Shown: positions 52,346 through 60,422 of the stretch, one piece after another
Position numbering within the stretch: the first letter of the stretch is position 1
Layout of the letters: every line of letters begins with the position of its first letter
Source of the DNA: JANXLO01 sp038231295
Lineage (GTDB): Bacteria; Armatimonadota; Chthonomonadetes; Chthonomonadales; Chthonomonadaceae
Assembly: GCA_038231295.1 (NCBI GenBank)
Contig: JBBRLP010000009.1
Location: forward strand, 1-64,000
Reading direction: 5' to 3'
Length of the DNA: 64,000 nucleotides
Made by a program: the position numbers and the translations under genes
The notes under the pieces: model-generated
Database searches by the model: none
Told to the model about the DNA's origin: nothing
Seen by the model: only the letters and a program-made list of their open reading frames with translations

Positions 52346-52535
52346 TAATAGGGTGTTTAGCAAATACGCCAGCCTACGGCACTGAAGTGCCGGTCTACGA
52401 TTGCAAAGCCCGCCTTCGCGGGCTGCTCCCCCACACAGCGAGCGGTTGGCTTCTGCGTTGGGAGTCCACGCAGGTGGACTTCGTAAACGTAGAACGGGGT
52501 TTCAACCCCGGTTCTAAACACGCTCTAATAGGGTG
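52346..52535. mobile_element. MITE-like array of hairpins flanked by 10-bp direct repeats
   Basis: The ten bases TAATAGGGTG occur at 52346-52355 and again at 52526-52535, the second copy covering the pilD stop codon. Between them lie 170 bp with four hairpins: CGGCACT/AGTGCCG (52377-52392), AGCCCGC/GCGGGCT (52407-52424), AGTCCAC/GTGGACT (52463-52480) and GGGGTT/AACCCC (52496-52509). Near the ends GTGTTTAG (52354-52361) pairs with CTAAACAC (52514-52521). Terminal inverted repeats with a flanking direct repeat are the form of a small non-autonomous mobile element with target-site duplication. No protein is encoded. The part 52236-52345 is the promoter and leader side of the prepilin gene, with no clear -10/-35. 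Confidence 0.6.
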
Positions 52536-53619
52536 GCAGCGGCGGTTTTGGCACGGCGCTGTTCTCGTGAAACGCGTAGCTCAGATAGAGCGCCGTCAGC
52601 CACTCGCCCCCGAAGGCCGTTGCCAGAAATCCGATGACCAGAAAAGGACCGAAGGGAATCGCGCTGGCAGCGGGTTTCCAGTCGTCCTCCTCGCTCGCGA
52701 CCAGTGTGGGAAGCGGTTCGCGGCGGGTTTTGTCGCGCAGATAGCTCCACAGATCACCCAGAACGAGGCACCAGCCGATGTCCGCCAGTTCGCGGCCCAG
52801 AGACGAGCCGTCCGACTCTATTTCTTCGGCTGTCGCCTCGTCATTTCCTCTCTCAATTTCCCCCGAAACGCCTGCGATTTCGGTACGGCGGCGTAAAAAG
52901 ATGAGCGCGGGGCCGACAATGAGGCCGGACATACAGGCCAGCAGTATCCAGATGGGGAAAAGCCGCAGGGCGCTCGCGCCTGCCGGAACGAGCAGTGCGA
53001 GCATTGCGCCCATCGCCCGCGCCAGCAAGACATCGCCCAACCCCATCGCCTCCTGCCGCTTCCAGAGCCAGCCTGCCAGTCGCATCGCGCCGAAGAGCAG
53101 CATCCCAACGACTGCGCCGAGAACGGAACGCGGCAACCATCCCCAGAGCAGACCATACCCCGTCTCGTGGCTCGCGATGCCGTAGACATCCCGCCCGACT
53201 GCCACAAAAAACGCCAGCAGGTTGAGCGAGTCGGGAATGGTGAAAGTGGCGAGGTCTATGAAATAGATGGGAATCAGCAGGGCCGCGAAGAACAGCATGG
53301 CGACTGCTGTCGGGCCGTCGTGCTGAAAGCGCAGCGTGAGGGCGGCGAACAGCAGGCCCGTGAGCAGTTCAACGGAGAAGTAGCGCCAGGAGATAGGCAG
53401 CTTGCAGGTGCGGCATTTCTGCCCGAGGAAGAGGAAACTGAACAGAGGCACGAGGTCGAGGGCGGTCAGGCGGGTGCGGCAGTTCGGGCAGAACGACCAC
53501 TGCGGTTCCGATACCGAAATGCCGAGCGGCAGGCGATAGATCACGACATTCAGGAAACTGCCGATACAGATGCCAAAGGCGAACGCCGTTGCCGTCCAGA
53601 ACCAGAGAGGTCCACTCAT
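52525..53619 (-). CDS. pilD: Prepilin peptidase (A24 family, leader peptidase/N-methylase)
   Basis: A 364-residue inner-membrane aspartic peptidase that cleaves prepilin leaders and methylates the new N-terminal residue. After GSFLNVVIYRLP it has two CxxC pairs (CPNC near residue 45, CRTC near residue 70), the zinc-binding methylase domain. The active Asp residues are expected in YFIDLATFTIPDSLN and in the GLGDVLLAR motif. A longer cytoplasmic loop (about 260-300, Glu-rich) precedes the last membrane segment, near LVIGFLATAFGGEW. It follows pilC by 76 bp. No strong Shine-Dalgarno site is visible before the ATG. All prepilin substrates are encoded downstream. Confidence 0.93.
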   Translation of the reverse strand: MSGPLWFWTATAFAFGICIGSFLNVVIYRLPLGISVSEPQWSFCPNCRTRLTALDLVPLFSFLFLGQKCRTCKLPISWRYFSVELLTGLLFAALTLRFQHDGPTAVAMLFFAALLIPIYFIDLATFTIPDSLNLLAFFVAVGRDVYGIASHETGYGLLWGWLPRSVLGAVVGMLLFGAMRLAGWLWKRQEAMGLGDVLLARAMGAMLALLVPAGASALRLFPIWILLACMSGLIVGPALIFLRRRTEIAGVSGEIERGNDEATAEEIESDGSSLGRELADIGWCLVLGDLWSYLRDKTRREPLPTLVASEEDDWKPAASAIPFGPFLVIGFLATAFGGEWLTALYLSYAFHENSAVPKPPLPPY

Positions 53620-53653
53620 AGGGGATTTTTCATTTTCTCACAGGTTGGCAGGA

Positions 53654-53684
53654 GTTGTCCGGGGGTTGAAAACCCCCGGACAAC
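53654..53684 (-). other. Strong hairpin between pilC and pilD
   Basis: A perfect 14-bp stem (GTTGTCCGGGGGTT, 53654-53667, paired with 53671-53684) with a 3-base loop. No U-run follows on either strand. It may be a GGGGTT-type repeat related to those at 52.50 kb, or an mRNA processing hairpin. Confidence 0.5.
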
Positions 53685-53695
53685 CCCCGAACGTT

Positions 53696-54940
53696 CTACT
53701 CTTTGGCCGCGCCGTCCTTGTCCTCGCCGCCGCCGGAGAGGTTGCTGATGACGTTCAGCAGGGGCATGAACATCGCGATGACGATGAAGCCGACGCAAAA
53801 GCCGAGGAAGACGATCATGACCGGTTCGATGGCGGAGGTGAGGGACTGGAGAGTGGACTCCACTTCGCCTTCGTAGAACTCGGCGATCTTGGAGAGCATC
53901 TGATCGAGCGCTCCAGACTCTTCTCCGATGGAGATCATATGGACGACCATCGGCGGGAACATCTTGCTGCGCTCCAGCGGCTCGTTGATGCGCTCTCCTT
54001 CACGGATACGGGCGCGGGCGTTCATGATCGCTTCGCTGATGATCTCGTTGCCGACGACTCCGGCCACGGTCTCCATCGCCTGGAGGATGGGAACACCGGA
54101 GACGAGCAGCGTCGAGAGGGTGCGGGCGAAACGGGACAGGGCAATCTTGTGGCCGAGTGGGCCGAAGACAGGCACTTTCAGTTTCAGGCGGTCAATGACG
54201 CGCCGTCCGAGTTTGGTCGAACCCGCGTATTTGATCGCCATCCAGATCGCGCCGACAATCAGCAGGCCGACCCACCACTTCTCTTTGAGGAAGTTGGAGA
54301 AGTCAACGAGAACCTGCGTCATCCAGGGCAGTTCCTTCACGCCGAGGTCTTTGAATAGGTCAATGAACTTCGGAACGATGAAGGTGCAGAGGCCGAGAAC
54401 GATCAGGATCGCGACGACGACAACGATGGCCGGATAGGTCATGGCCGCCTTGACTTTGCGGCGCATTTCCATGTCCTTTTCCAGGAAGTGGGACAGACGC
54501 TGGAGGGCTTCTTCGAGGACACCACCAATCTCTCCGGCGCGGACAAGCCCGATGAACAGGTTGTTGAAGACCTTCGGGTATTTCGCCATGGATTTCGAGA
54601 GGGTCTGGCCGCTTTCGACCTCCACCTGGATCTCGCGGATGATGCGCTTAAGCTTCGGGTTCTGGGTCTGCTCACCAAGCACATCGAGGGCGCGGACGAG
54701 CGACACACCGGCGTCTACCATCGTGGAGAACTGCCGGCAGAAGATGGAGAGGTCCTTGAGTTTGACGCGCCCGAATCCGCCGCCCTGTTTCTTCTTGGCG
54801 GTCTTCGTCTGTGTGACTTCGTTGACGGCGAAGCCCTGCTCGACGAGGCGGCGTTTGAGAATGTCCTGGTTTTCGGCTTCCGACGTTCCGGTGCGAACCG
54901 CCCCGGTAGCGTCACGAACAGTGTACTGATAGGTGGGCAT
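53696..54940 (-). CDS. pilC: Type IV pilus inner-membrane platform protein PilC (GspF family)
   Basis: A 414-residue platform protein. The N-terminus MPTYQYTVRDATGAVRTGTS and the region EAENQDILKRRLVEQGF are the cytoplasmic start of the family. Two repeated GspF domains follow (about 70-190 and 275-395), with SIFCRQFSTMVDAGVSLVRA and ALSRFARTLSTLLVSGVPIL. Each is followed by hydrophobic segments; three transmembrane helices are visible (about 170-190, 220-240 and 375-400). It anchors the PilB/PilT motors to the inner membrane. Its ATG is 21 bp downstream of the pilT stop; AGGAG precedes it. Confidence 0.95.
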   Translation of the reverse strand: MPTYQYTVRDATGAVRTGTSEAENQDILKRRLVEQGFAVNEVTQTKTAKKKQGGGFGRVKLKDLSIFCRQFSTMVDAGVSLVRALDVLGEQTQNPKLKRIIREIQVEVESGQTLSKSMAKYPKVFNNLFIGLVRAGEIGGVLEEALQRLSHFLEKDMEMRRKVKAAMTYPAIVVVVAILIVLGLCTFIVPKFIDLFKDLGVKELPWMTQVLVDFSNFLKEKWWVGLLIVGAIWMAIKYAGSTKLGRRVIDRLKLKVPVFGPLGHKIALSRFARTLSTLLVSGVPILQAMETVAGVVGNEIISEAIMNARARIREGERINEPLERSKMFPPMVVHMISIGEESGALDQMLSKIAEFYEGEVESTLQSLTSAIEPVMIVFLGFCVGFIVIAMFMPLLNVISNLSGGGEDKDGAAKE

Positions 54941-54961
54941 GGTGTTTTCTCCTGGAACTTA

Positions 54962-56227
54962 TCAACGGTAGCCGGCCTGGCCGGGTTGCGGGGTGGTGGC
55001 GGTCTTGATCATCTTCTCAAGTTCCGTCGGGTTCATAGCGCGGGTCATGGCCTCGTCGAGCGAAATCACACCGCGCACGTACATGTCGCGCAGACACTGA
55101 TCCATCGTCTGCATACCCATATTGGCGCTGGTTTGAATCATGGACGTGATCTGATGGGCTTTGGCTTCACGGATCAGGTTGCGGATAGCCGGGGAGGCCC
55201 GCATGATCTCGAGGGCGCAGGCACGTCCGGGTTGATTGGCGCGGGGAATCAACTGCTGGCATAGAATGGCCTGCAAGTTGTTGGAAAGCTGGAGGCGCAC
55301 CTGCTCCTGCTGCCCTCCAGGGAACGAGTCCACGATACGTTCGACGGAGGTCGCGGCGGAGTTGGTATGCAGCGTGGCGAACACAAGGTGGCCCGTTTCG
55401 GCAGCGGAGACGGCCATCTGCATGGTTTCGAGGTCGCGCATTTCGCCAACGAGGATGACATCCGGGTCTTCGCGGAGGGAGGCGCGGAGGGCGTTTTTGA
55501 ACTCTTTGGTGTCCTGCCCGACTTCGCGCTGATTGATAACCGAGAATTTATGCGTGTGCAGGTATTCAATCGGGTCTTCAATCGTGATGATATGCTTGCT
55601 CTCCTCGCTATTGATGTGATTGATCATCGCGGCGAGCGTGGTGGATTTGCCGGAACCTGTCGGGCCGGTGACGAGGACGAGGCCGCGCGGTAGGTGGGTC
55701 AGCTCTTCCAAAATGGGCGGCAACTGCAGGTCCTTGAGTGTGGGGATCTTCTGCGGAATCTGCCGAAAGGCCATCGCGCAGTTGCCCTTATCGCGGAAAA
55801 CGTTGACGCGGAAACGGGCAATACGGGCCAACTGGTACGAAAAGTCCAGTTCGAAATCGGTTTCAAAGCGCTGAATCTGTTCGTCGGTGAGGATGTCGTA
55901 GATCAGTCTCTGCGCGGCCTGCGGGGTCATCTTCTCCCAGGGCATCGGCACGAGTGCACCATCCACGCGGATGACGGGCGGAATTCCGACGGCAATATGG
56001 AGGTCGGACGCGCCTTTTTCGTTCATGGCCCGGAGCAGGTCGTCAATATGCGCGTCGTCGAGGACGAAGGGACGCGCCGAGGTCGCCTGGATGGGTGCGG
56101 GCGGCATTCCGGGAACGCCCGGCACTCCGGGAGGAGCCTGGGGCTGTGCGTAGTTCGGCTGGCCCTGCGGCGGAGCATAGCCCTGTCCGGGCTGGTTCGG
56201 ATTGTTGGGGAACTGATTGTTCGACAC
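54962..56227 (-). CDS. pilT: Type IV pilus retraction ATPase PilT
   Basis: About 421 residues from a GTG at 56227, preferred because GGGAG lies about 9 bases before it; the upstream 48 codons contain no pilin-motor sequence. A Pro/Gln/Gly-rich linker (about 5-45) is unusual for PilT. The core follows: ASDLHIAVGIPPVIRVDGAL, Walker A GPTGSGKST with K194, Asp box region IITIEDPIEYLH, Walker B DPDVILVGEMRDLET, and His box ETGHLVFATLHTNSA. It ends with the PilT AIRNLIREAKAHQI-type helix. It powers pilus disassembly and twitching. It sits between pilB (530 bp upstream, with repeats) and pilC (21 bp). Confidence 0.93.
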   Translation of the reverse strand: MSNNQFPNNPNQPGQGYAPPQGQPNYAQPQAPPGVPGVPGMPPAPIQATSARPFVLDDAHIDDLLRAMNEKGASDLHIAVGIPPVIRVDGALVPMPWEKMTPQAAQRLIYDILTDEQIQRFETDFELDFSYQLARIARFRVNVFRDKGNCAMAFRQIPQKIPTLKDLQLPPILEELTHLPRGLVLVTGPTGSGKSTTLAAMINHINSEESKHIITIEDPIEYLHTHKFSVINQREVGQDTKEFKNALRASLREDPDVILVGEMRDLETMQMAVSAAETGHLVFATLHTNSAATSVERIVDSFPGGQQEQVRLQLSNNLQAILCQQLIPRANQPGRACALEIMRASPAIRNLIREAKAHQITSMIQTSANMGMQTMDQCLRDMYVRGVISLDEAMTRAMNPTELEKMIKTATTPQPGQAGYR

Positions 56228-56757
56228 GGTCTTTTTCTCCCGATAAACGCCGTCCGTCCTGCCACATCCTTTGCAGAATGGGATAGCCCACGGCATAGCA
56301 GCTCTGATTAGTACGTAGTAGGCAAGTGTACAATTTAGTCCGGTGGACGCAGGATGGCAAAGGGTTGACACTCCTCGCTACGCGCCTCCGGCGGATCGTC
56401 CTTCGGACGAAGGGAATGCCCGTCGGGAATGACATCGGAATGAATTGCGGGTTTGCCCATCCGTTTGCCCTTCGGAATGAATTCCGAAGGGCAAACACCG
56501 GACGCAACGGCAAAATGATGGGCAAACCCGCAATTCATTCGCTGTGTTGGATGTGGCTGCCGCAGGCCGTGCCGTTTCGTCCTGACCGGAGGTTCCCGTT
56601 TCGATGGGAGCCATAACGGAAACGCCTTCCGCACCGCCGACCATTGCGGTCTACGGCGCGGAAGAACGAAGCCATTCGAAGGTACGATTGAACCACGTTA
56701 GCCACTACATCGCGCTTCCAATCCCTGGTCTGCGATTCCACACAGGCGAAGTGCGGT
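56228..56757. other. pilB-pilT intergenic region filled with inverted repeats
   Basis: This 530-bp gap is unusual inside a pilus operon. It contains a nested 23-bp/16-bp inverted repeat (listed separately). A second near-perfect 11-bp stem, CTTCCGCACCG (56626-56636), pairs with 56654-56664, and there are short CTCCGG/CCGGAG pairs. Small open frames here have no family signature. A weak promoter (TTGTAC-17-TAATCA, minus strand near 56.32 kb) could restart transcription for pilT. No gene was found. Confidence 0.55.
56438..56540. repeat. Nested inverted repeat between pilB and pilT
   Basis: Outer arms of 23 bp (56438-56460 and 56518-56540) are exact reverse complements and begin GAATGAATTGCGGG. 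Inside them lies a second palindrome with 16-bp arms (GTTTGCCCTTCGGAAT, 56463-56478, paired with 56481-56496) and a 2-base loop. The arms share GTTTGCCC. The structure could form a cruciform or long RNA hairpin and looks like a BIME or MITE-like element. Confidence 0.75.
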
Positions 56758-58533
56758 TTAGTAACCGGCGGTGAAGACGACGCGCATGACCTCTTCGGGC
56801 GTGGTCTGCTGCGCGAGAACTTTCAGCAGTCCGTCTTCCTTGAGTTCCTTCATGCCGTTGGCTTTGGCGGCCTCTTTCAGGTCACCGAGCGGGGCGCGGC
56901 GCACCACCATTTCGGCCATCTCCGCGTTCATTCGCATTAGTTCGTAGAAACCGATACGGCCCTTGTAGCCCGTATGGCGGCACATCTCGCAGCCACGTCC
57001 ACGCGCAAGGGTCACCAGCTCACCCGGGTCTTCCGGCTTGAAGCCGAAGCGGCGCAGATCGGAACCCGGAACCTCATAGGTCTCCTTGCAGTTCGTACAG
57101 ATTTTGCGTCCGAGGCGCTGGGCGAGAATACCGATGATCGTCGCCGAGATAAGGAACGGCTCGATCCCCATGTCAATAAGGCGGATCGTGGCCGAAGGCG
57201 CGTCGTTGGTATGGAGCGTCGAAAGCACAAGGTGGCCTGTCAGCGAGGATTCAATGGCGATTTCCGCCGTTTCCAGGTCGCGCATCTCTCCGACCATAAT
57301 GATGTCCGGGTCCTGACGGAGGAAGGAGCGCAGGGCGCCGGCGAAATTGAGACCGGCCTTCTTGTTCACCTGCACCTGCGTGATACCGGTCAACTGGTAC
57401 TCACAGGGGTCTTCGACTGTCAGGATGTTGACGCCGACGGTGTTGAGGCGGTTAAGCACCGAGTACTGCGTGGTCGTCTTGCCGGAACCCGTTGGACCGG
57501 TAGAGAGAAGCATTCCGTTCGGCTGGTTGGAAAGTTCTTCCAGTTGGGCCTGCATCTCGGGGGTAAAGCCGAGTTTGTTCAGCCCGATCATGATGCTGCT
57601 CTTGTCGAGAATTCGCATGACGATCTTTTCACCGAACAGGTTGGGCAGACAGGAGACGCGGAGGTCGTAGTCCTTGTTCTCGTAGCGGATGGGGATACGA
57701 CCGTCCTGCGGAACGCGCCGTTCGGCGATGTTCATTTCCGAGAGAATCTTATAGCGGGCCGTCAGCGGCATCTGAAGGTATTTCGGCATCGGCATGGCTT
57801 CATGCAGAACGCCGTCAATGCGATACCGGACGCGCATGTTGCGGGTTCCCGGCTCGATATGGATGTCCGAGGCACGCTCTTTGATCGCCTGCTGAATAAT
57901 CGTGTTGGCGAGGCGAACGATAGGCGCGTCGTCGGAGCCGTCCACACTGGCCTTTTCGTCGTCCGCGTCAATGTCCGCGCTCTTGTCCGCGCCGTAGCGG
58001 GCGATGGCTTCCTTCATGTCGGTCGCCATGCTGCCGCTGCCGAGTTCCATCCCGTCTTTGTTCGGGTTCATTCCGGTCTTGGCGCTGATCTCTCCCCCAG
58101 TGGAGCCGCCGTAGAGACGGGCAATCGCATCGGTAATGTGATCGGGAACGGCTAGAACTGCGCGTACCGTACAGCGCGAGACCAGGCGCAGGTCGTCGGC
58201 AGCCGTAATGTCGTTGGAGTTTGCCATCGCCACATAGAGGATATTGCCGTCTTTTTTGACCGGCAGCACATTGTGGCGTTTCGCGACGTGTTCGGGAACG
58301 ACATTCAGCGCACTCTGATCGGGCTTGTAGACGGTGAGGTCCACGAAGGGCTGACCGAGTTCCGCCGCCTTCGCTTCATAGACGTGCGTGGGATTGAGGC
58401 CGAGGTCTACCAGGATTTTCGCGAGGTCGCCATGCGTAGACTGCTGGGCCTTCTTCGCATCCTCTATCTCCTGTGTAGAGGCGTACCCCTTCTCCACCAT
58501 ATAGTCGCCCAGGCTTTTTCGTGCCATTACCAT
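56758..58533 (-). CDS. pilB: Type IV pilus extension ATPase PilB (GspE family)
   Basis: A 591-residue assembly ATPase. The N-terminal MshE/GspEN domain (about 1-160) starts RKSLGDYMVEKGYAS. The ATPase domain has ERASDIHIEPG, Walker A GPTGSGKTTT (K352), LTVEDPCEYQL, Walker B DPDIIMVGEMRDLET, and LTGHLVLSTLHTNDAP. A tetracysteine zinc motif is present: CTNC, then about 30 residues, then CEMC. This is typical of extension rather than retraction motors. The gene has a strong promoter with a CRP-like site about 95-140 bases upstream. The upstream neighbours aroE, yqeG and mltG are on the same strand. The rest of the pilus genes follow downstream. Confidence 0.95.
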   Translation of the reverse strand: MVMARKSLGDYMVEKGYASTQEIEDAKKAQQSTHGDLAKILVDLGLNPTHVYEAKAAELGQPFVDLTVYKPDQSALNVVPEHVAKRHNVLPVKKDGNILYVAMANSNDITAADDLRLVSRCTVRAVLAVPDHITDAIARLYGGSTGGEISAKTGMNPNKDGMELGSGSMATDMKEAIARYGADKSADIDADDEKASVDGSDDAPIVRLANTIIQQAIKERASDIHIEPGTRNMRVRYRIDGVLHEAMPMPKYLQMPLTARYKILSEMNIAERRVPQDGRIPIRYENKDYDLRVSCLPNLFGEKIVMRILDKSSIMIGLNKLGFTPEMQAQLEELSNQPNGMLLSTGPTGSGKTTTQYSVLNRLNTVGVNILTVEDPCEYQLTGITQVQVNKKAGLNFAGALRSFLRQDPDIIMVGEMRDLETAEIAIESSLTGHLVLSTLHTNDAPSATIRLIDMGIEPFLISATIIGILAQRLGRKICTNCKETYEVPGSDLRRFGFKPEDPGELVTLARGRGCEMCRHTGYKGRIGFYELMRMNAEMAEMVVRRAPLGDLKEAAKANGMKELKEDGLLKVLAQQTTPEEVMRVVFTAGY

Positions 58534-58627
58534 GTGAGTGTCTCCACCTATGCTCTCGATTAGCGAGTTCGAGCCGTTCTGCCGGCGTGTTCACGTTCTC
58601 GTGGATTATCGCTCGTTTGAACGCCCG

Positions 58628-58672
58628 ATTATAACACAGTGTCGTTATAGTTGCAAGTGATCTTTTTCACAC
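58628..58672 (-). promoter_or_regulatory. Promoter of pilB with CRP/FNR-like operator
   Basis: On the minus strand TTGCAA (58651-58656) and a perfect TATAAT (58628-58633) are 17 bases apart. TGTGA-N6-TCACT overlaps the -35, and its centre is about 41-42 bases upstream of the expected transcription start, as at class II activator promoters. The 19-base plus-strand string at 58654-58672 is identical to that at 6874-6892, with the same placement. Expected start of the transcript is near 58620, giving a leader of about 90 bases. Confidence 0.75.
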
Positions 58673-58754
58673 CCGACCGGGATTTTCGGTCACCCTATCG
58701 CATGAAGAGACCTGCTCCCCCAGAATTGGGGGCCGGGGGGCGGCTAATATCCCA

Positions 58755-59660
58755 TCAGCCGGGACGGACAGATGTCAGTCCTTCCAACACCGCCGCCTCC
58801 ATGACATCAGTCGGCGGCCATATTCCTGTCCACCGCTCAAACGCGGCGGCTCCCTGATAGACCAGCATTTTCACGCCGGTCAGCGTACGACAGCCCCGTA
58901 ATCGGGCTTCCTGTAAAAGCTTTGTTTCGACCGGGTTATAGACCAGGTCATAGACGAGCAGGTTGGTGTGAAACGCTTCCAGGGGAACGGGCGGCAGGGC
59001 TTCCGTATGCGGTTGCATACCGACCCGCGTCGTGTGGACAAGCAGTTCCGCTCCGGCTATAGCGTCACGCATTTCCCGTCTGTCATCTCCGTCCAGTGTC
59101 TTGACCTGATCGCCATACCCGGCGGTGGCGGCGTCCTGTGCGAGACGCCGGGCGCGTTCCGGGGTGCGATTGGTTAGTAGCACGTTCGCCCCTTCCCGGA
59201 TGAGTCGGAAAACGACGGAACGCGCCGCCCCGCCTGCCCCCAGGACGACGACCTGTCTGCCTCGCAGTTCCAGCCCGATTTCGCGCAGCGGTTCAAAAAA
59301 ACCGCGCCCATCGGTGTTATCGCCCAGCAGTCGGCCTTCGACGCAATGAACGGTGTTGACCGCCCCTACTTCGCGGGCCTCCTCGGTGATCGCGTCCAGA
59401 TAAGGCAGAACGTTCTCTTTGTGCGGAATGGTCAGATTGACGCCGACGATGCCGAGGGCAGAAAGACTGCGGACGGCGGAACCGAGGGCGTCGGGATGAA
59501 CGGGAAACGGAATGTAAATATAGGATAGCCGGAGCGCGGCAAAAGCGGCGTTGTGCATCGCCGGAGAGAGGCTGTGTTCGACGGGGTAGCCGAAAACACC
59601 GACCACTCGGGTATCGCCACGCACGAGAGGGAGAATCCCCCTATTTTCTTTCGACGACAT
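58755..59660 (-). CDS. aroE: Shikimate dehydrogenase
   Basis: A 301-residue enzyme of aromatic amino-acid synthesis, reducing 3-dehydroshikimate with NADPH. The substrate site is seen in HSLSPAMHN (residues 29-37), NLTIPHK with catalytic K81, and NTDG with D117. The nucleotide fold has the loop VVVLGAGGAARSV (138-150) and LLTNRTPERARR. The C-terminal YNPVETKLLQEARLRGCRTL and GVKMLVYQGAAAFERWTG complete the family pattern. It follows yqeG by 24 bp, and pilB starts 221 bp downstream, an order also found in some Clostridia and other phyla. The ribosome site is weak. Confidence 0.95.
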   Translation of the reverse strand: MSSKENRGILPLVRGDTRVVGVFGYPVEHSLSPAMHNAAFAALRLSYIYIPFPVHPDALGSAVRSLSALGIVGVNLTIPHKENVLPYLDAITEEAREVGAVNTVHCVEGRLLGDNTDGRGFFEPLREIGLELRGRQVVVLGAGGAARSVVFRLIREGANVLLTNRTPERARRLAQDAATAGYGDQVKTLDGDDRREMRDAIAGAELLVHTTRVGMQPHTEALPPVPLEAFHTNLLVYDLVYNPVETKLLQEARLRGCRTLTGVKMLVYQGAAAFERWTGIWPPTDVMEAAVLEGLTSVRPG

Positions 59661-59684
59661 AAAACGCTCTGTTGTTCCCGGAGG

Positions 59685-60422
59685 CTAGATATGGCCTTTG
59701 CGCTTGAACCATTTGAGCAGCAGTTTCTCCGGTGGGCGGCTGACATAGCGCGTATACGGAAATTCGTGCTTATGAATCGGTTTGACCATGATGGTATAGA
59801 TGCCGCTGCGATTGCCGCCGAGAATATCGGTGAACATTTGATCGCCCACAATGGCGGTCGCGGCGGGGGTCGTGTCCATCGCCTCCATCGCCTTGCGGAA
59901 TCCCTGTCGACTCGGCTTCGCGGCCTGCTTCACATAGGCGCAACCCAGACGCTCGGCAATGCGCTGCGAACGGGTACTCAGCACGGAGTTGGACAGGATA
60001 CATAGTTTCACCCCCGCCGCCTGCAATTCCTCCAACCAGTGCGTAATCTCCGCCGTCATCTCTTCCTGATGCCAGAGGACGAGCGTATTGTCCAGGTCCA
60101 GGATGATACCGCGCAGTCCCTGCGCCAGCAGCTCTTGCGGGCGCAGTTCCGTCACGCTCTCGACCATGCGGTGCGGGCAGAAGATGAGCCAGCCCGGACG
60201 CGGTGGGTGCGCGGTCGGGACGGTCTGGCCCTCGACCGCCGCCGCGATGACCTCTTTCACGGTCTCCGGAGAGCTTGTAATAGCCTCCTTGACCGCCTCT
60301 TTCACAACTTCGGTAGCCGTTGGCTGCTGCGGGTCGGGGGCAGGAGTCTCCGGTGCGGTGGGTACGGTCACAGTCACCTCTTCTGTCGGAGGCTCCGGTT
60401 CAGGCGGAAGGGTCTCGCTCAT
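59685..60422 (-). CDS. YqeG-family HAD phosphatase
   Basis: A 245-residue protein. Residues 1 to about 75 are a Pro/Glu/Thr-rich low-complexity extension not found in most YqeG proteins. From about 77 the HAD III-A core appears: GIILDLDNTLVLW with nucleophile D109 and D111, then LCILSNSVLSTR, then AAKPSRQGFRKAM with the conserved Lys, and IVGDQMFTDILGGN with the acidic pair. Members act as small phosphatases; the true substrate is not known with confidence. It starts inside the mltG stop (4-bp overlap) with GGGGGAG before it. The yqeG-aroE neighbourhood is conserved in Gram-positives, where yqeH often lies between the two; yqeH is absent here. Confidence 0.88.
   Translation of the reverse strand: MSETLPPEPEPPTEEVTVTVPTAPETPAPDPQQPTATEVVKEAVKEAITSSPETVKEVIAAAVEGQTVPTAHPPRPGWLIFCPHRMVESVTELRPQELLAQGLRGIILDLDNTLVLWHQEEMTAEITHWLEELQAAGVKLCILSNSVLSTRSQRIAERLGCAYVKQAAKPSRQGFRKAMEAMDTTPAATAIVGDQMFTDILGGNRSGIYTIMVKPIHKHEFPYTRYVSRPPEKLLLKWFKRKGHI

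Noticed and set aside
56326..56741. Small frames between pilB and pilT
   Set aside because: They cross the nested inverted repeat, lack a ribosome site and have no family pattern.
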